64,000 bases of DNA from SURF-28 sp034521465 (GTDB taxonomy: Bacteria > Bacteroidota > Ignavibacteria > Ignavibacteriales > Melioribacteraceae): contig JAXHMN010000010.1 of NCBI GenBank assembly GCA_034521465.1, positions 186,001 to 250,000 of the forward strand. Reading direction: 5' to 3'. The notes beneath the pieces were generated by a model. The model did no database searches. It worked only from the letters and a program-made list of their open reading frames with translations, and was not told where the DNA came from. Positions 31,354 through 39,666 of the stretch are shown here, in pieces; positions within the stretch are counted from its first letter, which is position 1; each line of letters starts with the position of its first letter. The position numbers and the translations under genes are program-made.

Positions 31354-31787
31354 TGGATAACGTACATTATTATGATACCAAAGTTAAATGGACAGAAGGA
31401 AGAAAGGGCGAATTAATTGAACCGACAATGCCTACGATTGAAGTTGCAACACCCCCGGAATTTCCAAAAGGTGTTCCGAATACTTGGTCGCCCGAACATC
31501 TTTATGTAGCATCGGCAAATATATGTTTGATGACAACCTTTTTAGCAATCGCCGAAAATTCAAAACTCGATTTCAAGAGTTTTGAGTGCGACGGAAAAGG
31601 TAAGCTTGAAAAAGTTGACGGCAGATTTATGATCTCGGAAATTGTTTTGAAACCGAAAGTGATCGTCACCGAAGAAAAAGATATTGAAAGAGCGGAACGA
31701 ATTTTAGAAAAATCTGAGAAGCATTGTTTGATTTCAAACTCAATTAAAACCGAAGTGAAGTTGGAAATGGAAGTTGTTGTTGGGTAA
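31353..31787 (+). CDS. OsmC/Ohr family thiol peroxidase-like protein
   Basis: The 144-residue protein has the OsmC fold. SPEHLYVASANICLMTTFLA carries the first conserved Cys, and EKHCLISNSIKTEVK the second, the pair that reduces organic hydroperoxides in this family. The N-terminal beta sheet carries VKWTEGRKGEL. The gene is preceded by AAGGAGAAGTA, a strong ribosome-binding site. As the third gene after an ECF sigma factor and a Cys-type anti-sigma factor, it is the likely effector of that stress circuit. Confidence 0.9.
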   Translation: MDNVHYYDTKVKWTEGRKGELIEPTMPTIEVATPPEFPKGVPNTWSPEHLYVASANICLMTTFLAIAENSKLDFKSFECDGKGKLEKVDGRFMISEIVLKPKVIVTEEKDIERAERILEKSEKHCLISNSIKTEVKLEMEVVVG

Positions 31788-31796
31788 TCATTTTGT

Positions 31797-31870
31797 AGCC
31801 GCAGACTTCATGTCTGCGGAATATGTATACATTCTGAGTTATGCACTCACGTCGGCATAAAACCGACGGA
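31797..31870. repeat. Two successive hairpins, probable dispersed repeat
   Basis: CCGCAGAC (31799-31806) and GTCTGCGG (31812-31819) form an 8-bp stem with loop TTCAT. A second stem, CGTCGG (31850-31855) with CCGACG (31863-31868), follows and leads into ATAATTTTTT. The pair could terminate the OsmC transcript, but its GC-rich, double-hairpin form resembles dispersed intergenic elements. Confidence 0.5.
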
Positions 31871-31881
31871 TATAATTTTTT

Positions 31882-32100
31882 CTACTTCACACTCTCTTCC
31901 ACAATTTTTATTTCGTCTTCGGTTAAGCCGTATAGTTCGTAAACGAGTCGGTCGATTTGTTTGTCTGTTGCAGCAATTTGACGCTCGAGGTTTTTCTTTT
32001 CTTGCGGGGTTTTGGATACATTATATTTATTATATAGCTCATTTATTTTTCGGGAATTCTCAAAAATTGATTTAAATAATTTACCATTACCTTCATTCAT
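31882..32100 (-). pseudogene. Remnant of a restriction-modification methylase C-terminus
   Basis: The 72 residues include KKNLERQIAATDKQIDRLVY and ELYGLTEDEIKIVEES. This is the characteristic extreme C-terminus of Eco57I-like / type I-like N6-adenine methylase-endonucleases. The rest of such a protein (over 900 aa) is absent: upstream in frame there is a stop a few codons before MNEGNGKLF. It is either a relic of a lost restriction system or a free-standing small protein derived from one. It sits 16 nt after another truncated gene. Confidence 0.6.
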
Positions 32101-32115
32101 TTTTCTTATAGGTAT

Positions 32116-32307
32116 TTAAAGAATACCTGTAATTACATAAGTATGTAATCCATAAATAACTTTCACATACCAATTCATTAAGGTGCTATCTTGTTCGAGA
32201 GCATCTTTATAGACAATTTCCAAAAATCCCGGACCAAGATTATTGTGAACTTCAAAACACTTACCGATTATCTGGTAACTTTCCTCTTTATAAATTAATT
32301 CACCCAA
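32116..32307 (-). pseudogene. Truncated GxxExxY family protein
   Basis: The first 44 residues match GxxExxY proteins: ELIYKEESYQIIGKCFEVHN and the name-giving LGPGFLEIVYKDALE. After DALEQ the family sequence (about 80 more residues) is gone. It is replaced by unrelated STLMNWYVKVIYGLHTYV and a stop. This looks like a deletion rather than a one-base slip, unlike most broken genes in this window. Confidence 0.65.
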
Positions 32308-32371
32308 AACGTCCTCCCTTTTTGAATTGAACTAATAAAAACATAACACCTAAAACGAGTCCCCTTTTTTT

Positions 32372-32407
32372 AGCCGCGAATACGCTAATACATTCGCGCA
32401 TTAGCGG
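32372..32407. repeat. Interleaved inverted repeat
   Basis: CGCTAAT (32383-32389) pairs with ATTAGCG (32400-32406), and GCGAAT pairs with ATTCGC within the same 36 bases. It flanks the two gene remnants on the side of the phosphonate genes. Probably a relic of a dispersed element. Confidence 0.4.
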
Positions 32408-32475
32408 CAACAGCTTTTGCTTTTGATTTAATCACTGTATTTTTATCATCGGATCAGGTCAAATCTCTACAAAAA

Positions 32476-34337
32476 TTATTTAACAGTGATTTTATTTATT
32501 TGTAGATATTCTTTTAATTCTTTTAAAAATCTCCGAATATCTTCCACATAAATTTGTCCTATGTTTGATATTCTGAATGTATTGACTTTAGCTCCTTTGC
32601 CGGGATAAATGGTAAACCCTTTTTCGAATAAGTAATCGTGCATGTTATTAAAATTATAGTTCGGGTCATCCGGTTCAATTATAGCTGTTAACAATTTGGC
32701 ATGATGTTCTTTTTCAACTAAAAACTTAAATCCCATTTCACTCATTCCTTTATACCAATACTGTCATACATTTCTTCATACCTCTTTGCGCGTCCTTGTT
32801 CTGTTTCAATGAAGTATTCGTTAATTGCCTGCCGTAATGCATAGAATATCTGAACCGGGTGTAAATTGCATCTGTTTGTTCTTGGTAAAGAAAGTGTAGT
32901 TATCAAAAAGATTGAAGTAAAAATTCCTTCGTTTATAATTTGCTGTTTTAATTAACGAATCGCTGTTGCAAATAACAAAACTTAAACCCGCCATTCCCTG
33001 TATGCATTTGTTAGCCGAAGAGATTAAAAAGTGTATGTTATCCTTCTTAACGTCAATAGGAATTCCGGCATAGGAAGACATAGCATCAACTATAATTTCG
33101 AGGTTATACTTTTGTGCTATTGCGGAAATTTTATCAATGGGATTTAAAATTCCTACAGTTGTTTCGTGATGAATAAATGCAATATGTGAAAGTTCTTCTT
33201 TATGCCGCCGAATTTCTTCTTCCAACTTTATAAGATCAATTGCATCACCATATGTAACATCAAATTTTACCTGCCGAATACCGAACCCCTCGCAAATTTG
33301 CTGCATCCTTTTACCGTAAGCACCGTTGTTTATAATCAACACAGTTTTGTTATCCGGTATAACCGAAGTAAGACAGGCTTCAATACCCCGGTTCCGGAGC
33401 TCGCAAATAATATGGCTTCGTGAGTACCTTCACCGTGAACAACTTTTACTAAATCATGCCTGATATTTTCAACAAGCTCGCCAAACTCAATTTCACGCGG
33501 ACAAATATCTTCAACAACCATTGCATATTTAACTGTATCAGTTGTTGTTGCAGGTCCCGGGTTAAGTAATACATTTCTATCAACTCTCTTTAATAGTTGA
33601 ATTTCCTTATCTCTATTATTTATTAGAGGATAAATCACTTCCACAGCACGTTTATGATGCTGCTCGTCATCAATTTCAATCCATGCAAGATCATCAACCA
33701 AATTAAAATTTATTTCACAAGATGGGGCTAAATCTGTGAGACAATCTTCATAGTGATAATTCTTTTTTGCTTCAAACTGTGTTTCAGCATAACCTTTCAT
33801 TATTTTATATAAGTCAAAAGAAATTTTAGAAATGCCTACTAATTCGCCGCCGTAATTCTTTATATCATCAATTTGTTTTGACATATTAACGATTTGATTT
33901 CCTTCAACACCGACGTACACTTCATCCCCTGCATTAGTTTTACCAGAAAGAAGAATTACATTTTTTCGTTCATCGTTCAGAAGGGTTTGCAGCGCGTTGA
34001 ATTCATATAGCAAATCTGATTCAAGCAGTAAGAAATCTTCGTTAATTAAATTTTTGGCAATCCATAAAGAATACATACTACCGGTAGTTTCATATACTTC
34101 ATTTTTTATTGTTTGCACAAAGGGATATTTGTTTTTCAGTTCATCGTAATAATGATTCTGATAACCGTTTACAATAATTATCTTATTAATGCCCGCATAA
34201 ACTAACCGTGCAATTGATTCTTCAATAATCGGTTTATCACCTAACTGAAGAAATCCTTTTGGTTTATCATTATGAATAGTACGCAGCCGCGAACCGATTC
34301 CGGCTGCAAGAATTACGGCACATCTTATTCTGCTCAT
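32476..34337 (-). CDS. pntC-aepT: Nucleotidyltransferase fused to 2-aminoethylphosphonate aminotransferase (frameshifted)
   Basis: The N-terminal half (about 225 aa) is a sugar-phosphate/choline-type nucleotidyltransferase: RCAVILAAGIGSRLRTIHND KPKGFLQL split by its loop, LLLESDLLYEF, and WIEIDDEQHHKRA. The C-terminal half is a class V PLP aminotransferase: LLNPGPATTTDTVKYAM, FIHHETTVGILNPID, IIVDAMSSYAGIP, FLISSANKCIQGMAGLSF (PLP Lys in ANKC), then YPGKGAKVNTFRISNIGQIY. Indels at about 33345 (a four-C run on the plus strand), 32860 and 32750 split it. It is one protein of about 620 aa, the PntC-AepT arrangement known from phosphonate producers: it makes AEP and activates it as CMP-AEP. Confidence 0.9.
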
Positions 34338-34345
34338 AGTTTCCT

Positions 34346-35503
34346 TTATTTCGACATGATAAATTTTTCTAATCGTTCTTTAACCTGGTAAGGTTTTATA
34401 CCCGGTCTTCCCAATGTTTTAGGAGAACCTTTTTTGATTTTGAAGTGAATAAACGTTGGTCCTTCCTTCAATTCACTTGAAGAAAGATACTGTTGAAATG
34501 TTTGCAGCATATCCGTGGAAACGGCATGTTTATAACCAAACCCTTTTGCAATGGAAGCAAACGAAATATTATGCGATACAGTACTTTGTCCGCCTGTGGA
34601 ATCGTGAGCTTCGTTATCAAGAAGAATATGAGTCAGGTTTTGTGGTTGATAAGCGCCGACAGTAGCCATTGAGCCGGTTCTCATAAGTAAAGCCCCATCA
34701 CCATCAATTATGTATATGTGCAAATTCGGTTTTACAAAAACTATTCCGAGTCCGAATGCGAGAGCGCAGCCCATCGAGCCGACCATATAAAGTTGATTTT
34801 CTTTATCATCCAATTCGTATAATTCTCTCCCGGTTTTGCCTGTTGTTGCAATCACTACAGCTTTATCATCTGCAACTGTTTGAATTGATTTTAATGCATC
34901 GGTTCTTGTGCTTCTTTCGTTATATGCAAACTGAAATTCATCCTTATGAGCGATAGAAAAACGGAATGGATTATCCTGCCGCTTAGTTTGAAGTTCATAT
35001 GGATTTACGTCATCTTTTTTCATAACAAAAACGAATGGTTTATTTTCGGTAAGCATATAATCGTTTGCTTCTTTTAATGCATTTTTAATTAGTCCGCTTT
35101 CGTTCGGAAAGAAAGCCCATTTTAATTTCATTGCGTTGAGTAAATCGGTAAGGATTTGTCCCATCAATTCGTGTTGCGGTTCATCGGGGTGTCCGCCCGG
35201 TTCTCCGCGATAAGTTACAATAACCAGCATCGGTATGCGGAAGGTATCAGTTAGTGATGTTAACGGATTAACAGCATTACCGAATCCGGAATTCTGAAAC
35301 ATGACTACACTTCTTTTTCCTGCTACAGTAACTCCGGCAGCTATGGCAATTGCATCCCCTTCATTAACAGCATCAACAAAATGAAATTCATCGTGATCTA
35401 TAACATAATTAATAAAAGGTTTTAAATAGGAACATGGCGTTCCCGTAAAAAAATTAAAACCAAGCGATAAACACTCATCTAAAAATTCATTTGCTTTAAT
35501 CAT
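34346..35503 (-). CDS. aepY: Phosphonopyruvate decarboxylase
   Basis: This 385-residue ThDP enzyme converts phosphonopyruvate to phosphonoacetaldehyde, the step that makes C-P bond formation irreversible. Markers are FFTGTPCSYLKPFINYV, VNEGDAIAIAAGVTVAGKR (catalytic Glu region), MFQNSGFGNAVNPLTSL, YRGEPGGHPDEPQHELMG and the ThDP motif IYIIDGDGALLMRTGSMA ending LLDNEAHDSTGG. The gene is intact and normal in length. It lies 8 nt before the AEP aminotransferase fusion and 53 nt after the PEP mutase fusion, so it is the middle of one operon. Confidence 0.95.
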   Translation of the reverse strand: MIKANEFLDECLSLGFNFFTGTPCSYLKPFINYVIDHDEFHFVDAVNEGDAIAIAAGVTVAGKRSVVMFQNSGFGNAVNPLTSLTDTFRIPMLVIVTYRGEPGGHPDEPQHELMGQILTDLLNAMKLKWAFFPNESGLIKNALKEANDYMLTENKPFVFVMKKDDVNPYELQTKRQDNPFRFSIAHKDEFQFAYNERSTRTDALKSIQTVADDKAVVIATTGKTGRELYELDDKENQLYMVGSMGCALAFGLGIVFVKPNLHIYIIDGDGALLMRTGSMATVGAYQPQNLTHILLDNEAHDSTGGQSTVSHNISFASIAKGFGYKHAVSTDMLQTFQQYLSSSELKEGPTFIHFKIKKGSPKTLGRPGIKPYQVKERLEKFIMSK

Positions 35504-35556
35504 TTTATTTACCGGATAGATTGTATAAATATGTTTTAAAAAATTCCTCGTAATAA

Positions 35557-37173
35557 TTAATGATATGCCATAACATTGCCGAGATCATTCAGGTTGTCAA
35601 CATCAAGCCAGTGACCATCAATATAAACTACGTTAATCCGTGATCCTTTTTCAATAAGTACATTTAGCAGATCGGGCATTTTCATTTTATTAAAATTTTC
35701 TTTTAAGGACATTTCTTGCAGCGTAGATTTTAATACATCTGAACCCTTTTGAGTTGTCTTTATTAGACCGATCCACTCACCGTCATACTGATCCGGCTTC
35801 TTCAATTCTGCAAACTGAATTTGTTTGAGATAAACCGGTTCTTCGGAAAATTCTTTTGAATAAGAACGTGTAGAAATAATAAAATCACCATGATTACCAC
35901 AGCAGCGCCTCTCAAGATTTGCATCGGCAACAACAACAATATCTCCGTTTTCATCTAATAGTGACGAAAGAATAAATTTACGAAATAGGATATCACCGTA
36001 AGTTATAATACATGTACCGCTGATTTTTGCTTGTGCTTTATAGAGTGATACTAATTCACCTGTAGTTGCGTAATCGTCATTATCAAAATAATTGATGTTG
36101 GGAAAAGTGAATGCTTCTTTTTTGTAGCCGCGGACGATTGAAATATCTTTTATTCCTCGCTCATTAAAAAGTTCTAACATTTTTTTTACAAGGGGCTGAC
36201 CGTTAATATTTATCATTGATTTAGGTAGATGTTCTGTTAATTCACCTAACTCAGCTCCGCGCGATGCTGCAAGAATTATCCCGCTTATTTTCTCGTGCTC
36301 AGGTGTTTTGAGATAAATATTTTCTGCTTGTTGTAATTCATCATCATTTTGTAAACGGAAGACTTCTGCTAATGGTGCAACTTTATCTTCTACTTCAATT
36401 AGGGATTGAGAAGTATAAATTTTCTGTACTGTTTCTTTCATTGCAGTTATTGCTGAGCGAAGTTGATGATTAGCCCATATTACAAGACTAATTTTAGCAT
36501 CACGAAATACCTGGGTTGGGGTAGAATAATATTTTGTCGGTACAATGACAACCGGACACCTGTTTCCCCATTCTTTCATAAAAGCAAGGATCTCATCCGG
36601 TTTGGAAATTTTACTGTGCATAAGAATTGCATCTGCGCCCGCAAGACGATAAGCTTCTGCTCTTTTAAGTGCTTCGGAAAGTCCCCAACCCGCAATAAGG
36701 GCTTCCACACGTGCTACGATGCAAAAATCATCGTCAAGCTGACTATCTTTACCCGCTTTTATTTTCCCTGCAAATTCTTCAATATCGGCGAGAGGTTGTT
36801 TATCACCACGTATAAAACTGTTTGTCTTGGGGAAAAGTTTGTCTTCGATACATACGCCTGCAATATTGCGCTGCTCAAGTTTTTTTACAAGCCTGCGCAT
36901 ATTATTAAAATTGCCATAGCCGGTATCTCCATCTAATAAAATTGGGACAGTAGTTGCATCACTCATATACTCAACTACTTCAAGTACCTGTGTCCAACTT
37001 GCCTCATTATTATCGCGTACACCTAGTGATGCACTGATTGAAAGTCCGCTCCCCCAAATTCCTTTGAAGCCGGCTTCTTCTGCAATTTTAGCCGAAAGAC
37101 CGTTATGTGCTTCCATGATGAATTCAAGATCAGGACTTGTCAATAATTTTTTTAATTGCGTTGTTTTTTTCAT
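35557..37173 (-). CDS. aepX: PEP mutase fused to nucleotidyltransferase
   Basis: Residues 1-290 are phosphoenolpyruvate mutase, which makes the C-P bond: FIMEAHNGLSAKIAEEAGFK, LLDGDTGYGNFNN (residues 79-91), and the diagnostic EDKLFPKTNSF (110-120), which separates mutases from isocitrate lyase-like relatives. Residues about 293-538 are a second nucleotidyltransferase (GIILAASRGAELGELTEHLP, CIITYGDILFRKFIL, WLDVDNLNDL). This arrangement is known in phosphonate clusters with glycan or lipid targets. With the other fusion gene, the operon has two nucleotidyltransferase domains of different sequence. It is preceded by a CCTCCTGGAG stretch, then TAAGCC before the ATG. Intact. Confidence 0.95.
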   Translation of the reverse strand: MKKTTQLKKLLTSPDLEFIMEAHNGLSAKIAEEAGFKGIWGSGLSISASLGVRDNNEASWTQVLEVVEYMSDATTVPILLDGDTGYGNFNNMRRLVKKLEQRNIAGVCIEDKLFPKTNSFIRGDKQPLADIEEFAGKIKAGKDSQLDDDFCIVARVEALIAGWGLSEALKRAEAYRLAGADAILMHSKISKPDEILAFMKEWGNRCPVVIVPTKYYSTPTQVFRDAKISLVIWANHQLRSAITAMKETVQKIYTSQSLIEVEDKVAPLAEVFRLQNDDELQQAENIYLKTPEHEKISGIILAASRGAELGELTEHLPKSMININGQPLVKKMLELFNERGIKDISIVRGYKKEAFTFPNINYFDNDDYATTGELVSLYKAQAKISGTCIITYGDILFRKFILSSLLDENGDIVVVADANLERRCCGNHGDFIISTRSYSKEFSEEPVYLKQIQFAELKKPDQYDGEWIGLIKTTQKGSDVLKSTLQEMSLKENFNKMKMPDLLNVLIEKGSRINVVYIDGHWLDVDNLNDLGNVMAYH

Positions 37174-37335
37174 GGCTTACTCCAGGAGGTTTTTCCCGTT
37201 CAAACAGGAATCCCAAAACCCTATATGTTGTAAATATATACCCACATAAGTGGGGAATGACAAATTAAATTATTCGGTTTTGAGAGCTAACTATTTCTTT
37301 ATCATATTGAAAGAATAAAAATTGTTGAAATCTTT

Positions 37336-38238
37336 TTAACGAATGTTATCGGGAGTTATTTGATATAACTTCTCTACTTTTTTATCGTTTGATTTTTGTA
37401 TTAACCAAATAAAGAACGTCCAAAAATTGCCGAAGAAAAGAATGTACCAGATAAACCAATCGAGCCGATTTAAAAATGCAAAAATAATTAATACAAAACC
37501 GTGTGTTGAAAGTCCATTTAAGTTCCAAAGACGAACGAGAAAGGCATTCTGTTTAACATATCCTTCAGGCGGAATTGCGGTTTCCTCTTTAGTCATTTTT
37601 CTTTTCGCATTCTGAATTTTAGAATAACTGATATATAAAGAAAGAAGTAATTTTTTAACCGGTTGTCCTCCGTCATTTTTTACATCGTCATATTCTTTTT
37701 GAAATTCAGCAAGTTCGCTTTCAACAAAATTGGATTTGCCTTCTGCATTTGCAATATATTCACTTCTATAAAAATCAACCAACCCAGCTTGTACTGCATA
37801 CGCCAGGCCTGTAATTATAACAATAATCCACCATTGAAAGGGATTTTCCCACAGCCCCATCCCCCAAAATCCTATACCGATAAAAACAGAAAAGGAGGAG
37901 ATATAATCAATTAAACCATCTAATAATCTGCCGAACGGGGTTCCGTTTTTTTTAATGCGGGCAAGTTGACCATCGGCACAATCAAAAATAAGACTTAACG
38001 CAAAAAATACTCCTCCCCAAGCAACGGCATTAATTGTACCGTAAGCAATTGAAACACCGGCGATCACTCCAAATAGCATAGAAATTATGGTAACTTGATT
38101 TGGTGTTATGTTGGTTGGATAAATCAACTTAACAAAAAGAAAAGCTAACGGACGAAAGAAAAGCAAATCTATTATTTCTTCTGCTTCAATTACCTTAAGG
38201 GAAGATTTATATTGTTTATGAAATGACACTAAATTCAA
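37336..38238 (-). CDS. CDP-alcohol phosphotransferase (likely CMP-AEP:lipid transferase)
   Basis: The 300-residue membrane protein has about six helices and the complete CDP-alcohol phosphotransferase signature D-x2-DG-x2-AR-x8-G-x3-D-x3-D (DCADGQLAR at 86-94, G103, D107, D111). This family moves a phosphoalcohol from a CDP-linked donor to a lipid or other alcohol. Next to genes for CMP-AEP synthesis, the expected donor is CMP-AEP and the product a phosphonolipid. That is inference from context, and a phosphatidyl donor role cannot be excluded. It is the first gene of the operon, 162 nt before the PEP mutase gene. A basic C-terminal tail is visible. Confidence 0.88.
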   Translation of the reverse strand: MNLVSFHKQYKSSLKVIEAEEIIDLLFFRPLAFLFVKLIYPTNITPNQVTIISMLFGVIAGVSIAYGTINAVAWGGVFFALSLIFDCADGQLARIKKNGTPFGRLLDGLIDYISSFSVFIGIGFWGMGLWENPFQWWIIVIITGLAYAVQAGLVDFYRSEYIANAEGKSNFVESELAEFQKEYDDVKNDGGQPVKKLLLSLYISYSKIQNAKRKMTKEETAIPPEGYVKQNAFLVRLWNLNGLSTHGFVLIIFAFLNRLDWFIWYILFFGNFWTFFIWLIQKSNDKKVEKLYQITPDNIR

Positions 38239-38538
38239 CTGCTCACGTAATTATTTTTTCAGTTTTTAATAAAAACTCTATGAAAAAATTACGAAACAGC
38301 CCCCCTAATTCCAAGTTGTTTTACTCTTTCAAAATAGTAATTTACTAGGAAATTAAAGAAAATTTGAGATAATTGTGAGGATTTGTCACTTAAAATTGAT
38401 TTTGCTAATCCATTTCGTAAAGATTTCATTTATGAAGTCTTTGTGGTGTGCTTTTTGTGTCTGCATAGAGATTTGATGAATCAAATCTATACGGGAATGT
38501 AGAGACACCCCAGCGAGTCGAGATGTCTCTACAAATGG
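38239..38538. other. Gene-free stretch containing two inverted repeats
   Basis: AGATTTGAT (38469-38477) and ATCAAATCT (38480-38488) form a near-perfect palindrome. Ten nt later TGTAGAGACA (38498-38507) and TGTCTCTACA (38524-38533) form a 10-bp stem with a 16-nt loop. The pair looks like a dispersed hairpin element. The stretch also contains the promoter side of the phosphonate operon. Confidence 0.5.
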
Positions 38539-39648
38539 TTAACTCTTTTTAAGATGAACTTTTCCATTAACAGTGCTGATCTTAATTTTGTTTTCACCCG
38601 AACCGTTTGATCCTTCTGCTACAAGTTTTTTGTCGTGACCTCTCCATTTACTTCCGGCATCTTCAACTCTTTCGGATAAATTAAAATCACTTTCAAGATC
38701 TATTCTATTTTCCTCACCTTCGTCATATACAATTTCAATTTCAATATCCATCGAAAGATCAGCCGGAACGTACAACCAAATATCTCCGCTCATCGATGAA
38801 AGTTCCACGCTGCGTTTACCTTCTGTACCGGTTACTTTAACTTCAATATCACCACCCATTGTGGAGGCATCTACCCAGCCGGCAACTTCTTTAATTTTAA
38901 TATCTCCGCCCATGGTTGATGCTTTTACAAATTGCGCTGCTTTATTCACCGTAACCGCGCCGCCCATGGTGCTTACATTTGCTCCGCTCATAGCTTCGTC
39001 AACGTAAACAGCGCCGCCCATGGATTTCATTTTAACTTCTTTGCCTGTAGAGCCCTTACTACTCGTTACGTTTCTTTGTGTAACGGTACCACCCATGGTT
39101 GAAGCATCAACATCACCAATTACATTTTCTACGAGTACACTTCCGCCCATTGTGCTTACTTTACCATCTACTTCGGAGTCTATCAATTCAATTGATCCGC
39201 CCATTGTTGAAAATTTCAATTGACCTTTCAACTTTTTTAAATTGAGTGAGCCGCCCATCGTACTGCCGGATAAGTCACCTTCAACGTTTGCGACATTAAG
39301 TTCACCACCCATAGTTTTTAGATTTACATCGAATTTGTTCGGAACTTTTATATTTATTTTTCCGCTTGTAGAATTGTTGTTACTTTTTTTAGACTCTGCC
39401 TTTACTGAAACTCCGTACGATGTTTCTTCAACATCAACCACAACCGAAGCAGCATCCCTTCCGGTTATGTCAACATTTACATCAACGATGTTTTTTTCCC
39501 ATCCTTCAATTATAATATCTGATCCGCATTCAATATCAACCACGAGTTTTTGTCCGGGCTTAACTTCGAATTGCTTATCGACTTGCGGCATCCCCGCGAT
39601 GGTTATTACAAAGAATAAAATTGCTGTTAGTGATAGATACTTTTTCAT
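38539..39648 (-). CDS. Secreted DUF4097-like beta-solenoid, nine xMGG repeats
   Basis: A signal peptide (MKKYLSLTAILFFVITIAG) precedes a 350-residue beta-solenoid. Residues about 120-290 hold nine copies of a (T/S)MGG motif, seven of them preceded by Ser (STMGG), with a period near 18 residues. Examples are SGSTMGGSLNLKKL and FVKASTMGGDIKIKE; a degenerate copy, SSMSGDIWL, follows. No transmembrane anchor or sorting domain is seen, and it probably acts in the periplasm or on the cell surface. It is the last gene of the sigma/anti-sigma operon and 18 nt after its paralogue. Function unknown; related proteins are annotated only as putative adhesins. Confidence 0.85.
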   Translation of the reverse strand: MKKYLSLTAILFFVITIAGMPQVDKQFEVKPGQKLVVDIECGSDIIIEGWEKNIVDVNVDITGRDAASVVVDVEETSYGVSVKAESKKSNNNSTSGKINIKVPNKFDVNLKTMGGELNVANVEGDLSGSTMGGSLNLKKLKGQLKFSTMGGSIELIDSEVDGKVSTMGGSVLVENVIGDVDASTMGGTVTQRNVTSSKGSTGKEVKMKSMGGAVYVDEAMSGANVSTMGGAVTVNKAAQFVKASTMGGDIKIKEVAGWVDASTMGGDIEVKVTGTEGKRSVELSSMSGDIWLYVPADLSMDIEIEIVYDEGEENRIDLESDFNLSERVEDAGSKWRGHDKKLVAEGSNGSGENKIKISTVNGKVHLKKS

Positions 39649-39666
39649 TTTTCCCCCAAGGAATGT

